A stretch of DNA of 64,000 nucleotides from assembly GCF_014650335.1 (NCBI RefSeq), contig NZ_BMUT01000012.1, positions 248,001 to 312,000 on the forward strand, read 5' to 3'. This stretch comes from Streptomyces hiroshimensis (lineage in GTDB: Bacteria; Actinomycetota; Actinomycetes; Streptomycetales; Streptomycetaceae). The position numbers and the translations under genes are program-made. Positions 43,319 through 51,844 of this stretch are shown here, piece after piece (positions within the stretch are counted from its first letter, which is position 1; each line of letters starts with the position of its first letter). The notes beneath the pieces were generated by a model that did not search any database, was not told where the DNA came from, and saw only the letters and a program-made list of their open reading frames with translations.

Positions 43319-44307
43319 GCGAGCCTCACCCTCGGGTCGAGCCAGGCCACCACCAGGTCGGCGAGGGCCACGAACACCACGACGAAGAACGCGGCGAGCA
43401 GCACCGTGCCGACGACCGTCGGCAGGTCGTTCTGGACGACGGAGTCGACGGCGAGCTTGCCGACGCCGCCGAGCCCGAAGACGGTCTCGGTGATGAACGC
43501 GCCGCCGAAGAGCGCCCCGGCCTCCAGCCCGAGCAGCTGGACGAGGGGCCCGGCGGCGCCCCGCGCCGTGTACTTGACGTGCGCCCGCAGCGCGGTGAGC
43601 CCCTTGCCGCGGGCCGTCCGCACGTACCCCTCGTGCATCGTCTCGAGCGTCTGGGAGCGTGCGAGGCGGGCGAAGACTGCGGCGTTGACGAAGCCGAGGA
43701 CGAGCCAGGGCAGCAGCAGCCCGGCGGCCCACGCGCCCGGCCCGTCGGCGAGGGGGGCGTAGCCGGGCAGCGGCATCAGGTCGGTCGAGTAGACCAGCAG
43801 GTACTGCAGGGCGTAGCCGAGGAAGTAGATCTGCACGCTCGCGCCGACCAGGGTGAAGCCGGACAGCAGCCGGTCGGTGGCCGTGCCCCGGCGCAGCGCG
43901 GCGGTGAAGCCCGCGCCGATGCCGAGGGCGGCGATGACCACCAGCGCCCCGCCCGCCAGCGACAGCGTCACGGGGAAGCGGTCGCCGATGGCGTCGAGGA
44001 CCGGCTGGTGGAGGGTGTACGAGTAGCCGAGGCAGGGCGCGGCGCAGTCGATGGCGCTGCCGTCGACGTCGCTGATGACCCGGCCGGCGACGAGGCCGCG
44101 CAGGTAGTCGAGGTACTGGGCGGCCGGCGGCTGGTCGAGGCCCATGCTGTGGCGTACGGCCTCGACCTGTGCGGTGTCGCACTTGGGGCCGCAGGCGATG
44201 AGCGCGGGGTCGGAAGGGGCGGCGTAGAAGAGCCCGAAGGCGGCGGCGGTGATCGCGAGGAGCACCACCGCGGCCTGCAGGACCCGCCGCAGGAGGTAGC
44301 CGGTCAT
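43315..44307 (-). CDS. ABC transporter permease (DppB type)
   Basis: A 330-aa inner-membrane permease with about six helices. It begins MTGYLLRRVLQAAVVLLAIT, the usual DppB/OppB start. The EAA-type cytoplasmic loop is present (VRTARGKGLTALRAHVKYTARGA). A large extracytoplasmic loop after TM1 is also typical. It ends in VADLVVAWLDPRVRLA and overlaps the ATPase gene by four bases, which shows an operon. It pairs with the second permease at 46202. Confidence 0.93.
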   Translation of the reverse strand: MTGYLLRRVLQAAVVLLAITAAAFGLFYAAPSDPALIACGPKCDTAQVEAVRHSMGLDQPPAAQYLDYLRGLVAGRVISDVDGSAIDCAAPCLGYSYTLHQPVLDAIGDRFPVTLSLAGGALVVIAALGIGAGFTAALRRGTATDRLLSGFTLVGASVQIYFLGYALQYLLVYSTDLMPLPGYAPLADGPGAWAAGLLLPWLVLGFVNAAVFARLARSQTLETMHEGYVRTARGKGLTALRAHVKYTARGAAGPLVQLLGLEAGALFGGAFITETVFGLGGVGKLAVDSVVQNDLPTVVGTVLLAAFFVVVFVALADLVVAWLDPRVRLA

Positions 44308-44313
44308 GGAGCC

Positions 44314-46101
44314 TTACGACCTCTTCAGGTACAGGTCGGCCGCCGCGATGGAGCCGTAGATCGGGTGGATGGCGGCGCCGCCGACGTTCTTCCCGCGGAA
44401 CTGGGTGACGCTGGTGTAGAGGAACGGCACGACCGGGACGTCCTTCATGACGGACTGCTCGAGGGCGATGAGGGCGTCGGCCTTCTGCTGCGCGTCGCCG
44501 ATGCCGGCGATGCGCTCCAGCTCCTTGTCGACCTCGGGGTTGCCGTAGCGGATGGGGTTGGCGAGGGCGTCGAGCTTGCTGTGGTAGCTGTCGGGCAGCA
44601 GCGTGGACGGGGTGGGCCAGTCGACGGAGTTGGTGGACAGCCACAGGTCGTAGGGCGCGGGTCCGCGGAAGACCTCGTTGGTGAACGCGGCCTTCTCCAG
44701 CGGCTTGGTGACGAGCTTGATGCCCGCCTTGGCGAAGGCGTCGACGAGGACCTGGGCGAGGCGGTCCTTCTCGGGGGCGTCGCTCTCGTACGCGTAGGTG
44801 AGCGTGTCGACCTTGGTCTTCGCCTTGGCGAGGTGCTCCTTGGCCTTCTCGATGTCCCCGGCGGGCGCGACGGGGTAGAGGTCGTACTTCTTCCAGCCGA
44901 CGACGGCGGGCGAGGAGAGCGTGGTGGCGAAGTCGCCGAGGCGGGGCCCGCCGAGGACCTGGCGGGCCTGCTCGCGCGGGAAGAGGTAGTGGATGGCCTT
45001 GCGGACCTCGGGGTCGGTGACGCGGCTGTTCTTGATGTAGAGGTCGCTGGTGTAGGCGCCCTGGCTGCCGGCGACGAGCAGGTCCTTCTTCTTCGCGTCG
45101 CGCCGGGCCTCGGCGTAGAGCTCCGGCGGCACCTCGCTCTTGGTGGAGAGGGTGTCCGGGCCGGTGCCGCGCCCGTTGAGGACCTCCTGCGCCGTGTTGA
45201 GGATCTTCTTGCCGAAGGTGAACTCGAAGCGGTCGGCGTACTGGTGGCGGATGGGGTCGGTCTCCGGCTTCCAGTGCGGGTTGCGCTCCAGGGTCAGGCT
45301 CTGGTTCTGCTTGTGCTCGGCGATCCGGTAGGGGCCGGTGGCGAAGGGCCGGGTGTCGTAGCCGGTGCCGGTGTCCTTGTCCTTGCGCACGGGCGAGGAG
45401 GAGGACTGGGCGGCCATGTAGGGCACGTCGGACTGCGGCTGCGGGAAGCGGAAGACGATGGTTTTGGCGTCGGGCGTCTCGATGGCGTCGAGGCCGCCGT
45501 GCTCGGGCCCGGCGTACTTCTTCACGGCGGCCGTGCGGTCCTCGGAGCCGGTGAGCCACTCGGGCCAGTAGGTGGGGCCGAGTTCGAAGCCGGGGGCGAA
45601 GGTGCGCTCGATGCCGTACTTGACGTGCTCGGAGGTGATGGGCTCGCCGTCCTCCCAGGCGATGCCGTCCTTGAGCTTGTACGTCCAGGTGCGGCCGCCG
45701 TCGGAGGACTGCCCGGTGTCGGTGGCGAGGTCGCCGACGAGCTTGGGCTTGCCGTCCACGACCTGATACTGGGTCAGCTGCCGGCCCCACAGCAGGGACG
45801 TGCTGTACGACTCGCCCGCGTAGATCTTCTGCGGGTCGAGGTGGCCGTAGTCGCCCGCGTTGGCGATACGGATCGTGCCGCCGGTGCGGGCACCCTCGAC
45901 GGCGGGGGCCGGGCCCCGGCTGTCCTTGGCGGTGCCGAGGGTGGCGGTCAGCCGCTGACCGCTCTTCACGGCGGCCTTGCCCTCACCCTTCCCCTGCTCC
46001 CCGCCGTCCGCGCCGGCACCGGCCGAGCAGGAGCACATCAGCAGGACGGCGGCGGTGGCGAGCGCCGGGACGACTGCGATGCGCGGACGGATGCGGGCCA
46101 T
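44314..46101 (-). CDS. Oligopeptide/nickel-type substrate-binding lipoprotein
   Basis: A 595-aa family 5 solute-binding protein starting at ATG 46101 with GGAG six bases upstream. The signal peptide ends in the lipobox region LLMCSC (lipidated Cys 23 or 25). The mature part has the SBP_bac_5 features: TIRIANAGDYGHLDPQ, YSTSLLWGRQLTQY, then DGRTWTYKLKDGIAWEDGEP-type text. It captures a peptide or small peptide-like ligand and delivers it to the two permeases. The lipoprotein is probably processed by LspA. Six bases separate its stop from the start of the dppB-like gene. Confidence 0.93.
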   Translation of the reverse strand: MARIRPRIAVVPALATAAVLLMCSCSAGAGADGGEQGKGEGKAAVKSGQRLTATLGTAKDSRGPAPAVEGARTGGTIRIANAGDYGHLDPQKIYAGESYSTSLLWGRQLTQYQVVDGKPKLVGDLATDTGQSSDGGRTWTYKLKDGIAWEDGEPITSEHVKYGIERTFAPGFELGPTYWPEWLTGSEDRTAAVKKYAGPEHGGLDAIETPDAKTIVFRFPQPQSDVPYMAAQSSSSPVRKDKDTGTGYDTRPFATGPYRIAEHKQNQSLTLERNPHWKPETDPIRHQYADRFEFTFGKKILNTAQEVLNGRGTGPDTLSTKSEVPPELYAEARRDAKKKDLLVAGSQGAYTSDLYIKNSRVTDPEVRKAIHYLFPREQARQVLGGPRLGDFATTLSSPAVVGWKKYDLYPVAPAGDIEKAKEHLAKAKTKVDTLTYAYESDAPEKDRLAQVLVDAFAKAGIKLVTKPLEKAAFTNEVFRGPAPYDLWLSTNSVDWPTPSTLLPDSYHSKLDALANPIRYGNPEVDKELERIAGIGDAQQKADALIALEQSVMKDVPVVPFLYTSVTQFRGKNVGGAAIHPIYGSIAAADLYLKRS

Positions 46102-46133
46102 GATGAACTCCGTTGATCGAGGTGGTGCGCCCT

Positions 46134-46187
46134 GTAGGGGCGCGGGGAACTGCGCGACCAGCCACGGACGACCCGCAGCCGGCGACG
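46134..46187. repeat. Common Streptomyces intergenic repeat
   Basis: A stretch reading TAGGGGCGCGGGGAACTGCG, then CGACCAGCCACGGACGACCC, then GCAGCCGGCGAC. I recognise it as a frequently repeated Streptomyces intergenic element. It sits in the 100-bp gap between the dppC-like stop and the binding protein start. Its effect, if any, on the downstream gene is unknown. Confidence 0.6.
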
Positions 46188-46201
46188 CTTCCTGCGGAAG
46201 C

Positions 46202-47173
46202 TCAGCGCGCGATCCGGGGATCGAGCGCATCCCGGACCGCGTCGCCGAGGAGGTTGAAGGCGAGGACGAAGACGAGGATCGCCACGCCGGGGAAGACCAT
46301 GTAGGTCGGGTCGTCGTAGAAGACCTCGGAGCCACGGGAGATCATGCGGCCCCAGTCCGGGACGGGCTCGTCGATGCCGACGCCGAGGAAGGACAGCGCG
46401 GCCTCGGCGGTGACGATGCCGGGGACGGCGAGCGTGATGTGCACCAGCACGGGCGCCCAGACGTTGGGCAGCAGCTCGCGCAGCACGATGTGCCGACGGC
46501 TCGCCCCGACGGCCCGCGCCGCCTCCACGAACTCCTGCTCGCGCAGCGCCCGTACAGAGGTACGCAGAACCATCGCGAGCGGGACCCAGCCGAAGGCCGA
46601 GAACACCAGGATGAGGGAGGTGAACTGCATCCAGGCGGGCTCGTTCTCACCGGGGCCGACGAAGCGGGTCCGGATGACCGGGCTCAGCGCGAGGAGAAGC
46701 AGAAGTGTCGGAAAACCGAGCAGCACATTGCATACGAAAGTGAAGGCACGGTCGGCGAGACCGCTGAGATAGCCGACGGTCACCCCGAGGAGGACACCCG
46801 TCACGGCGATCACCGCGACGGAGGCGAAGGCGACCAGCAGCGAGGTGCGCATGCCGTACAGGAGCTGGGCGAACACGTCGCGGCCGAGGCCGGGTTCGAT
46901 GCCGAACCAGTGGTCGGCGGAGATGCCGCCGCCCGGCAGGACCGGCAGGCCCTCGGCGCTGAGCAGTCCGGCGCCGTTCTGTCCGTAGTGCTCGGTGGCG
47001 TTCTTTCCGTACAAGGCTGTGACCAGGGGCGCGGCCGCCGCGAGCACGGCGCAGAACAGCACGACGGCGAGGGCGGCCATGCCCGTGCGGTCGCGCCGGA
47101 AGGCGCGGCAGGCGGTGGCGAGGGGCCCGCGGGAGGGCGCTTCGAGGGGTCCTCCTGAGTGCACTTCGGCCAT
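46202..47173 (-). CDS. ABC transporter permease (DppC type)
   Basis: A 323-aa permease with about six helices. The DppC/OppC features are a hydrophilic N-terminus, a first helix in RRDRTGMAALAVVLFCAV, a periplasmic loop with HWFGIEPGLGRDVFAQLLYG, and the EAA loop FVEAARAVGASRRHIVLREL followed by LSFLGVGIDEPVPDWGRMI. It is the first gene of the transporter operon, with a long AT-richer leader upstream. The order (dppC, binding protein, dppB, fused ATPases) is unusual but complete. Confidence 0.93.
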   Translation of the reverse strand: MAEVHSGGPLEAPSRGPLATACRAFRRDRTGMAALAVVLFCAVLAAAAPLVTALYGKNATEHYGQNGAGLLSAEGLPVLPGGGISADHWFGIEPGLGRDVFAQLLYGMRTSLLVAFASVAVIAVTGVLLGVTVGYLSGLADRAFTFVCNVLLGFPTLLLLLALSPVIRTRFVGPGENEPAWMQFTSLILVFSAFGWVPLAMVLRTSVRALREQEFVEAARAVGASRRHIVLRELLPNVWAPVLVHITLAVPGIVTAEAALSFLGVGIDEPVPDWGRMISRGSEVFYDDPTYMVFPGVAILVFVLAFNLLGDAVRDALDPRIAR

Positions 47174-47586
47174 TTGCTGCGGCGCTCCTGAATCGCTCCG
47201 GCCGCCGCTTGGTCATACGGCGGGCCTCTTTTCGGCCGGTCTGCGGGGGTCTCCCGCCCCGGGTTGCGGATCATTAGATCCAATGAATTAGGTAGCCGCA
47301 AACCATCTTTTTGAAGGCAGTTTTGATAATTCATCAAGGATTACAAGGAATCTTCGCTGGTCAATATCCCTGTAACATTAAATCGCCTCAATTGCCCCTA
47401 ATCGGGCGCACATTGCAGTCGACCCCATCCTCCCGCGTCTCGTATGAGACGTGCCTCACACGAGTTCCGGCCACTACCGAGGGTTTTCAACCAGCGACTG
47501 AAAGTGTTCGACCGATGTGCGTTCATGCCCAACTTGGGTAAGACTTCCGTCCGTTATCTGCAGCCACGAGCAAGGGAGTGTTCGGA
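47174..47586. promoter_or_regulatory. AT-richer divergent promoter region
   Basis: This 413-bp region lies between the transporter operon (minus) and the protease inhibitor gene (plus). Between about 47270 and 47400 it is much less GC-rich than the rest of the window. It contains the 15-bp dyad TTGAT, AATTC, ATCAA at 47323-47337 and AT-rich runs typical of promoters and regulator sites. I see no gene in it. Confidence 0.6.
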
Positions 47587-48042
47587 ATGCGGTACATCAC
47601 TGGGGGCATCGCGATGGGCGCCGCGCTCGCACTGGGCGGCGGCCTCCTGGCCGCCGGAACGACGACCGCGAGCGCAGCACCCGCACCTGTCCCCGCGGCA
47701 CAGACGCAGAGTCTGTACGCATCCTCCGCCCTGGTCCTGACCGTCGGTCACGGAGCGAACTCCACCGAGGCCTCGGTCGACCGCGCGGTGACGCTGACCT
47801 GCTTCCCCAAGGCGACGGGCTCGCACCCGGACGCGAAGGGCGCCTGCGCAAGCCTGCGGGCGGCCGGCGGTGACTTCGAGAAGGTCACCACCATCAAGTC
47901 CGGTACGGCCTGCACCAAGGAATGGAACCCCAGTGTCGTCACCGCCGACGGCGTCTGGGAGGGCAAGCGGATCCACTTCGAACGGACCTTCGCGAACCCG
48001 TGCGAGGCGAAGGCGGGCAAGGGCACGCTCTTCGAGTTCTGA
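47587..48042 (+). CDS. Secreted subtilisin inhibitor-like protein (SSI family), Lys P1
   Basis: A 151-aa secreted inhibitor starting at ATG 47587 with AAGGGAG about eight bases upstream. The signal peptide ends at ASA-APAP. The SSI fold is clear: SALVLTVGHG, CFP and ADGVWEGKRIHFERTFANPC, with four cysteines (72, 87, 109, 139) in the two conserved disulfides. The reactive loop reads CTKEWNP where SSI has CPMVYDP, so P1 is Lys111. This predicts inhibition of trypsin-like rather than only subtilisin-like proteases. It ends at a strong terminator shared with the protease gene at 48129. Confidence 0.93.
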   Translation: MRYITGGIAMGAALALGGGLLAAGTTTASAAPAPVPAAQTQSLYASSALVLTVGHGANSTEASVDRAVTLTCFPKATGSHPDAKGACASLRAAGGDFEKVTTIKSGTACTKEWNPSVVTADGVWEGKRIHFERTFANPCEAKAGKGTLFEF

Positions 48043-48072
48043 AGCCCCCCGCAGAGCGGCTGAACATGAGGC

Positions 48073-48107
48073 GGCCCCCGGACACCGTGGAGGTGTGTCC
48101 GGGGGCC
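48073..48107. terminator. Bidirectional terminator between SSI and protease genes
   Basis: A perfect 13-bp stem GGCCCCCGGACAC with its complement GTGTCCGGGGGCC and a 9-nt loop between two convergent genes. There is no long T-run, as is usual in Streptomyces. Confidence 0.85.
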
Positions 48108-48128
48108 TCCCCGTTCCCGGGATGTGCG

Positions 48129-49205
48129 TCAGCCGACGGTCGCGCCGTACGCCGCGAGGGCCGCCGCCACGGGCTGGAAGTACGTCATCCCGCCGCTGGT
48201 GCAGTCGCCGCTGCCGCCGGAGAGGAGCCCCAGGGCGTCGCTGCCGGAGAAGTAGGGGCCGCCGCTGTCGCCGGGCTCGGCGCAGGCGGTGGTCTCGGTC
48301 AGGCCGGTGACCTGACCCTCGGGATAGTTGACGGTCACGCCGGTGCGCCGGACGGTGCCGCTCTTCAGTCCGGTGGTGGAGCCGCTGCGCTGGACCGTCT
48401 CGCCGACGGTCGCGTCACGGGCGGCGGCGATGGGCTGCGACGTGCCGTTGTAGAGGTTCACGGCGCTGGGGTGGTCGACGGCGCCGGTGGCGGGGTAGCC
48501 CGCGATGGCGTAGTCACGGCCCGGGAAGACCGCGTTCTCGGTCGTCGCGATCTGCGGGCCGCCGTTGGTGGCGTGCCAGACGCTCTCGGCCTTGCCGCAG
48601 TGACCGGCCGTGAGGAAGCCGTCCGGCTTGCCGGCCCGCTTGACGTTGAAGCCGAGGGAACAGCGGTGGCTGGAGCCGAAGATCGCGTCGCCGCCCGCGA
48701 TGTACCGGGTGAGCTTCGTGGACGTCCTCTTCACCAGGACCGCGTCCCCGAGGGAGCCGACGGACTTCTTCAGCTGCGCCAGCTTCGCGCCCGTGACCGT
48801 GGGGTCGGCGGTCACCACGACCCGGTTGAGGGCCAGGTCCGTGCCCCAGGTGGTGCCGGGGATCGCCTCGCCCGCATCCAGCGTGGCCTTGGCCGAGTCG
48901 AGCTCGGCCCGGGTGTTGCGGACGGCGCGGGGCTGCCCGCCCACCGCGCGGACCAGGCTTGCGACCTTCCCGTCGGTGATGTTGACGACGAGCCTGCCGA
49001 GGGTGGAGTCGTAGTACGAACCGGCTGTGGCGTCCTCCGGTCCGGCAGGGAGGGTCCGGGCGATGGCCGCGGCGTCGGTCGCGGAGAGCGCAGGGGCCGG
49101 GGCGGGCGAGGCATCGGCCTGCTGGGGGCTGAGGGTCACAGCCGCGAGGGCGGTCACGGCGACGGCCGCCAGGGCCGCGCGCACGGAGATCCATCTACGC
49201 TTCAA
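48129..49205 (-). CDS. Streptogrisin-like serine protease (S1E) with long propeptide
   Basis: A 358-aa secreted protease. The signal peptide is followed by an alpha-lytic-protease-type prodomain (about 35-165, with KVASLVRAVGGQPRAVRN). The catalytic domain starts near IAGGDAIFGSS. Triad residues are His in LTAGHCG, Asp in GRDYAIAGY and Ser in GDSGGPYF. Disulfide cysteines flank the His and Ser as in streptogrisins. Convergent with the inhibitor gene, it may be one of the inhibitor's targets, although its S1 pocket specificity cannot be judged by eye. Confidence 0.93.
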   Translation of the reverse strand: MKRRWISVRAALAAVAVTALAAVTLSPQQADASPAPAPALSATDAAAIARTLPAGPEDATAGSYYDSTLGRLVVNITDGKVASLVRAVGGQPRAVRNTRAELDSAKATLDAGEAIPGTTWGTDLALNRVVVTADPTVTGAKLAQLKKSVGSLGDAVLVKRTSTKLTRYIAGGDAIFGSSHRCSLGFNVKRAGKPDGFLTAGHCGKAESVWHATNGGPQIATTENAVFPGRDYAIAGYPATGAVDHPSAVNLYNGTSQPIAAARDATVGETVQRSGSTTGLKSGTVRRTGVTVNYPEGQVTGLTETTACAEPGDSGGPYFSGSDALGLLSGGSGDCTSGGMTYFQPVAAALAAYGATVG

Positions 49206-49541
49206 CTCGGCACCTCCAGTGGGGGGTTGGGCGCCGCCACAGGATCACCGCGGGCCCGGAGGGGTACGACATGGCCCGCCCGTGTGTTTACAGAGGGCGC
49301 GTCCATGCCAAGTCGACCAGTCGAGTATCCCGGACCCGGGGAGGGCGCGTACAAGGCGGACTCCTCCTGCGCGCGTGTCGCATTACGCGCCCCAGCACGG
49401 GATGCGCGCGGGGGCGCGGGGTGTTGCACGGCGGGGCATGATTTCAACCCGGCGACCCGGCTTAGCCCGACAGGGGTGGCACCCTAGCCCGGCCGGGCGA
49501 CACTTCCGGGTCGGACGGCACGCCGGGCCAAAGGCGCCGCC
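49206..49541. other. Intergenic region upstream of the protease
   Basis: No supported gene is present. It should contain the promoter of the protease gene (minus strand). It holds GC-rich inverted segments around 49450-49530 that adjoin the palindromic repeat copy C, but no clean operator. Confidence 0.4.
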
Positions 49542-49660
49542 AGGCCCTTTGACACCGCCGCAACGGCGGGACGTCACACGGCGCGAACCGGCGGCGCCAG
49601 GCTGTCCGGCACCGCCGGGCTACGCCGTCGGGGCTGATCGCCGCCGCGGCGGGCACAGAG
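49542..49660. repeat. Palindromic repeat pair, copy C (divergent arms)
   Basis: The left arm at 49542-49597 is in reverse orientation and the right arm at 49602-49660 is forward, so the CGGCACC ends meet in the middle (opposite to copies A and B). The right arm reads CGGCACCGCCGG, 27 nt, GCGGCGG. It ends seven bases from the stop of the SPFH gene. Confidence 0.6.
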
Positions 49661-49666
49661 GCGGCC

Positions 49667-50545
49667 TCAGGGCTTCGGGTCGGCCGGGCCGGACGGGTCA
49701 GCCGGGCCGGACGGGGGCAGCTCCTCCGGAGGAGGAGGCGCTGACGGCTTCGCCGCGCGGGGCGCGTCCGGCGGGACCAGCCCCTGCTGGGCCGAGCGTT
49801 CCAGGAAGCGCAGGAGCTCCACCGGGAACGGCAGGACCAGCGTGGAGTTCTTCTCCGCCGCCACCGCCACCACCGTCTGCAGCAGCCGCAGCTGCAGCGC
49901 CGACGGCTGGTCGGCCATCGTGGCCGCCGCCTCGGCGAGCTTCTTCGACGCCAGCAGCTCCGCGTCGGCGTTGATCACCCGGGCCCGCCGCTCGCGCTCC
50001 GCCTCCGCCTGCCGGGACATGGACCGCTTCATCGTCTCCGGCAGCGAGACGTCCTTGATCTCGACCCGGTCGATCTGCACGCCCCACCCGATGGCGGGGC
50101 TGTCGAGCATGAGCTCCAGGCCCTGGTTCAGCTTCTCCCGGTTGGAGAGCAGGTCGTCCAGGTCGCTCTTGCCGATGATCGAGCGCAGCGACGTCTGGGA
50201 CATCTGGGACACCGCGAAGCGGTAGTCCTCCACGGCGATGACCGCCTCCGCGGGGTCCACGACCTTGAAGTAGACGACGGCGTCCACGCGGACGGTGACG
50301 TTGTCGCGGGTGATGCCCTCCTGGGCGGGCACCGGCATCGTCACGATCTGCATGTTCACCTTGCGCAGCCGGTCGACACCGGGAATGACCATGGTGAAGC
50401 CGGGCGGCCGGATCCCGGGCAGGAGCCGCCCGAGCCGCAGCACCACGCCGCGCTCGTACTGCTTGACCACGCGGGCCGCCGCCGCGAGGTACACCGCCCC
50501 GGCGGACGCCGCGGCCACCGCCGCCACCACCAGATCCTCGACCAT
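49667..50545 (-). CDS. SPFH/stomatin-like (slipin) membrane protein
   Basis: A 292-aa protein starting at ATG 50545. One N-terminal helix is followed by a slipin core: VKQYERGVVLRLGRLL, PGFTMVIPGVDRL, VTVRVDAVVYFKVVDPAEAV and the coiled-coil-prone AEAERERRARVINADAEL. The tail is Pro-rich. Slipins oligomerise at the inner membrane, organise microdomains and often pair with NfeD proteases; no NfeD gene is beside it. It probably influences membrane protein stability. It lies between two streptogrisin genes, all on the minus strand with terminators between. Confidence 0.92.
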   Translation of the reverse strand: MVEDLVVAAVAAASAGAVYLAAAARVVKQYERGVVLRLGRLLPGIRPPGFTMVIPGVDRLRKVNMQIVTMPVPAQEGITRDNVTVRVDAVVYFKVVDPAEAVIAVEDYRFAVSQMSQTSLRSIIGKSDLDDLLSNREKLNQGLELMLDSPAIGWGVQIDRVEIKDVSLPETMKRSMSRQAEAERERRARVINADAELLASKKLAEAAATMADQPSALQLRLLQTVVAVAAEKNSTLVLPFPVELLRFLERSAQQGLVPPDAPRAAKPSAPPPPEELPPSGPADPSGPADPKP

Positions 50546-50610
50546 GGGAGGCCCCCTGCCGTACATCTCAGGTGTTATGTCCACGGTATGCCCGTATCGG
50601 GCACAGGGTC

Positions 50611-50642
50611 GAGCCCCCGGCCGAAGTGCGGACCGGGGGCTC
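50611..50642. terminator. Terminator after the second protease gene
   Basis: A perfect 10-bp stem GAGCCCCCGG / CCGGGGGCTC with a 12-nt loop, extended by CACAG/CTGTG outside. It lies between the SPFH start and the stop of the streptogrisin-like gene. Confidence 0.8.
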
Positions 50643-50677
50643 CTGTGCTGCCGGACGCGAAGCCGGGGCGCGGGCCG

Positions 50678-51616
50678 TCAGCCGATCGTCACCCCGTACG
50701 CCTTGAGCGCCGGGCCGACGGGCTGGAAGAAGGTCGTCCCGCCGGAGCTGCAGTTGCCGCTGCCTCCGGAGGTGAGGCCGAGGGCGGTGGCGCCGGCGAA
50801 GAGCGCGCCGCCGCTGTCGCCGGGCTCGGCGCAGACGTTCGTCTTGATGAGGCCGCGGACGACCTGGCCGTTGCCGTAGTTGACGGTGGCGTTGAGGCCG
50901 GTGACCTTGCCGCCGTGCACACCGGTCGTGGAGCCGCTGCGCTGGACGGACTGGCCGACGGTCGCGTTCCCGGCGGCGGTGATCCGCTGGGTGCGGCCGT
51001 TGTAGAGGTCGACCTCGCTGGGGTGCGCGAGGGAGCCGTTGGTGTACTGCACGATGCCGTAGTCGTTGCCCGGGAAGCTGGTGCCCGTGGTGGGGCCGAT
51101 GCTCGTGGTGTGCCCGGAGTTGCTGTAGTAGGGCGGCTTGCCCTCGGTGCAGTGGCCTGCGGTGAGGAAGTAGGCGGTGTTGCCCTTGCGCACGTTGAAT
51201 CCGAGCGAGCAGCGCCAGCTCGGCGCGTAGATCGCGTCGCCGCCCGCGAGGAACGGACGGAGGGTGCCGGGGGTGCGCTCGATGCGTATGGCTTCCACCG
51301 CGGAGCCGGCCCGCTGCGTGATCCGGGCGATTCCGGCCGCGGAGACGGTGGAGTCGGCGGTGACCACGAGCGTGCCGGTGTCCTGGTCGACGGCCCAGGC
51401 GGTGCCGGCGACGTCCGCGGCCTGCACGGCGGCGCTCGCGGCGGACAGCTGGACGGCGGAGTGTCTGACGGGGGCCGATGCGCCGCTGCTCTCGGCGTGG
51501 GCGGCGGTGCCGGCGAGGGCGGCCGCGGCGGCGAGGGCGGAGGCGAGGGCGATACGGGTCGCGGTGCGGGACGCAGTACGGGGGGTGGTGCGGGGGGTGG
51601 TGCGCTTGATCCTCAC
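50678..51616 (-). CDS. Streptogrisin A/B-like serine protease (S1E)
   Basis: A 312-aa secreted protease, shorter than its neighbour and close in length to streptogrisin A/B precursors. An Arg/Thr-rich n-region leads to the signal peptide, followed by a short propeptide (about 45-120). The catalytic domain begins LAGGDAIYAPS. The triad sits in LTAGHCTEG, GNDYGIVQY and GDSGGALF, with cysteine pairs at the usual places. Regulation is not evident, but its terminator and leader are separate from the SPFH gene. It may be inhibited by the SSI protein encoded 3 kb away. Confidence 0.93.
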   Translation of the reverse strand: MRIKRTTPRTTPRTASRTATRIALASALAAAAALAGTAAHAESSGASAPVRHSAVQLSAASAAVQAADVAGTAWAVDQDTGTLVVTADSTVSAAGIARITQRAGSAVEAIRIERTPGTLRPFLAGGDAIYAPSWRCSLGFNVRKGNTAYFLTAGHCTEGKPPYYSNSGHTTSIGPTTGTSFPGNDYGIVQYTNGSLAHPSEVDLYNGRTQRITAAGNATVGQSVQRSGSTTGVHGGKVTGLNATVNYGNGQVVRGLIKTNVCAEPGDSGGALFAGATALGLTSGGSGNCSSGGTTFFQPVGPALKAYGVTIG

Positions 51617-51769
51617 GTTCTTCCTCCCGAGTGGGGTCGGTGAGGCGCAGCCGGAACGGGCACGCGGGATTCCACTTTCGTCGTGCCCCTGACAAACGCT
51701 GTTCGGGAGTATTCGGGCCGCGCACCGCCCGGCGCAAGAGCCGCCGGTCGGCGCAAGAGCACCTTTCGG

Positions 51770-51818
51770 ACGGCGCCGGGCCCGCTGCGCGAAAGACGGC
51801 GCCGGGTCCGCTGCGCGA
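51770..51818. repeat. 26-bp-period tandem duplication
   Basis: Two near-identical 23-bp units (ACGGCGCCGGGCCCGCTGCG and ACGGCGCCGGGTCCGCTGCG, each followed by CGA) starting at 51770 and 51796. The second forms the left half of the terminator hairpin at 51800. Confidence 0.85.
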
Positions 51819-51832
51819 CAGCGGACCCGGCG
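51800..51832. terminator. Strong terminator downstream of the DUF1684 gene
   Basis: A perfect 14-bp stem, CGCCGGGTCCGCTG, loop CGCGA, then CAGCGGACCCGGCG. It lies 12 bp beyond the DUF1684 stop on the minus strand. Confidence 0.88.
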
Positions 51833-51844
51833 TGCCGCGCGGCC

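Noticed and set aside
42982..46116. 1044-codon plus-strand frame opposite the transporter genes
   Set aside because: Antisense shadow with long Gly/Val/Asp repeats; the minus-strand transporter genes have all the expected motifs.
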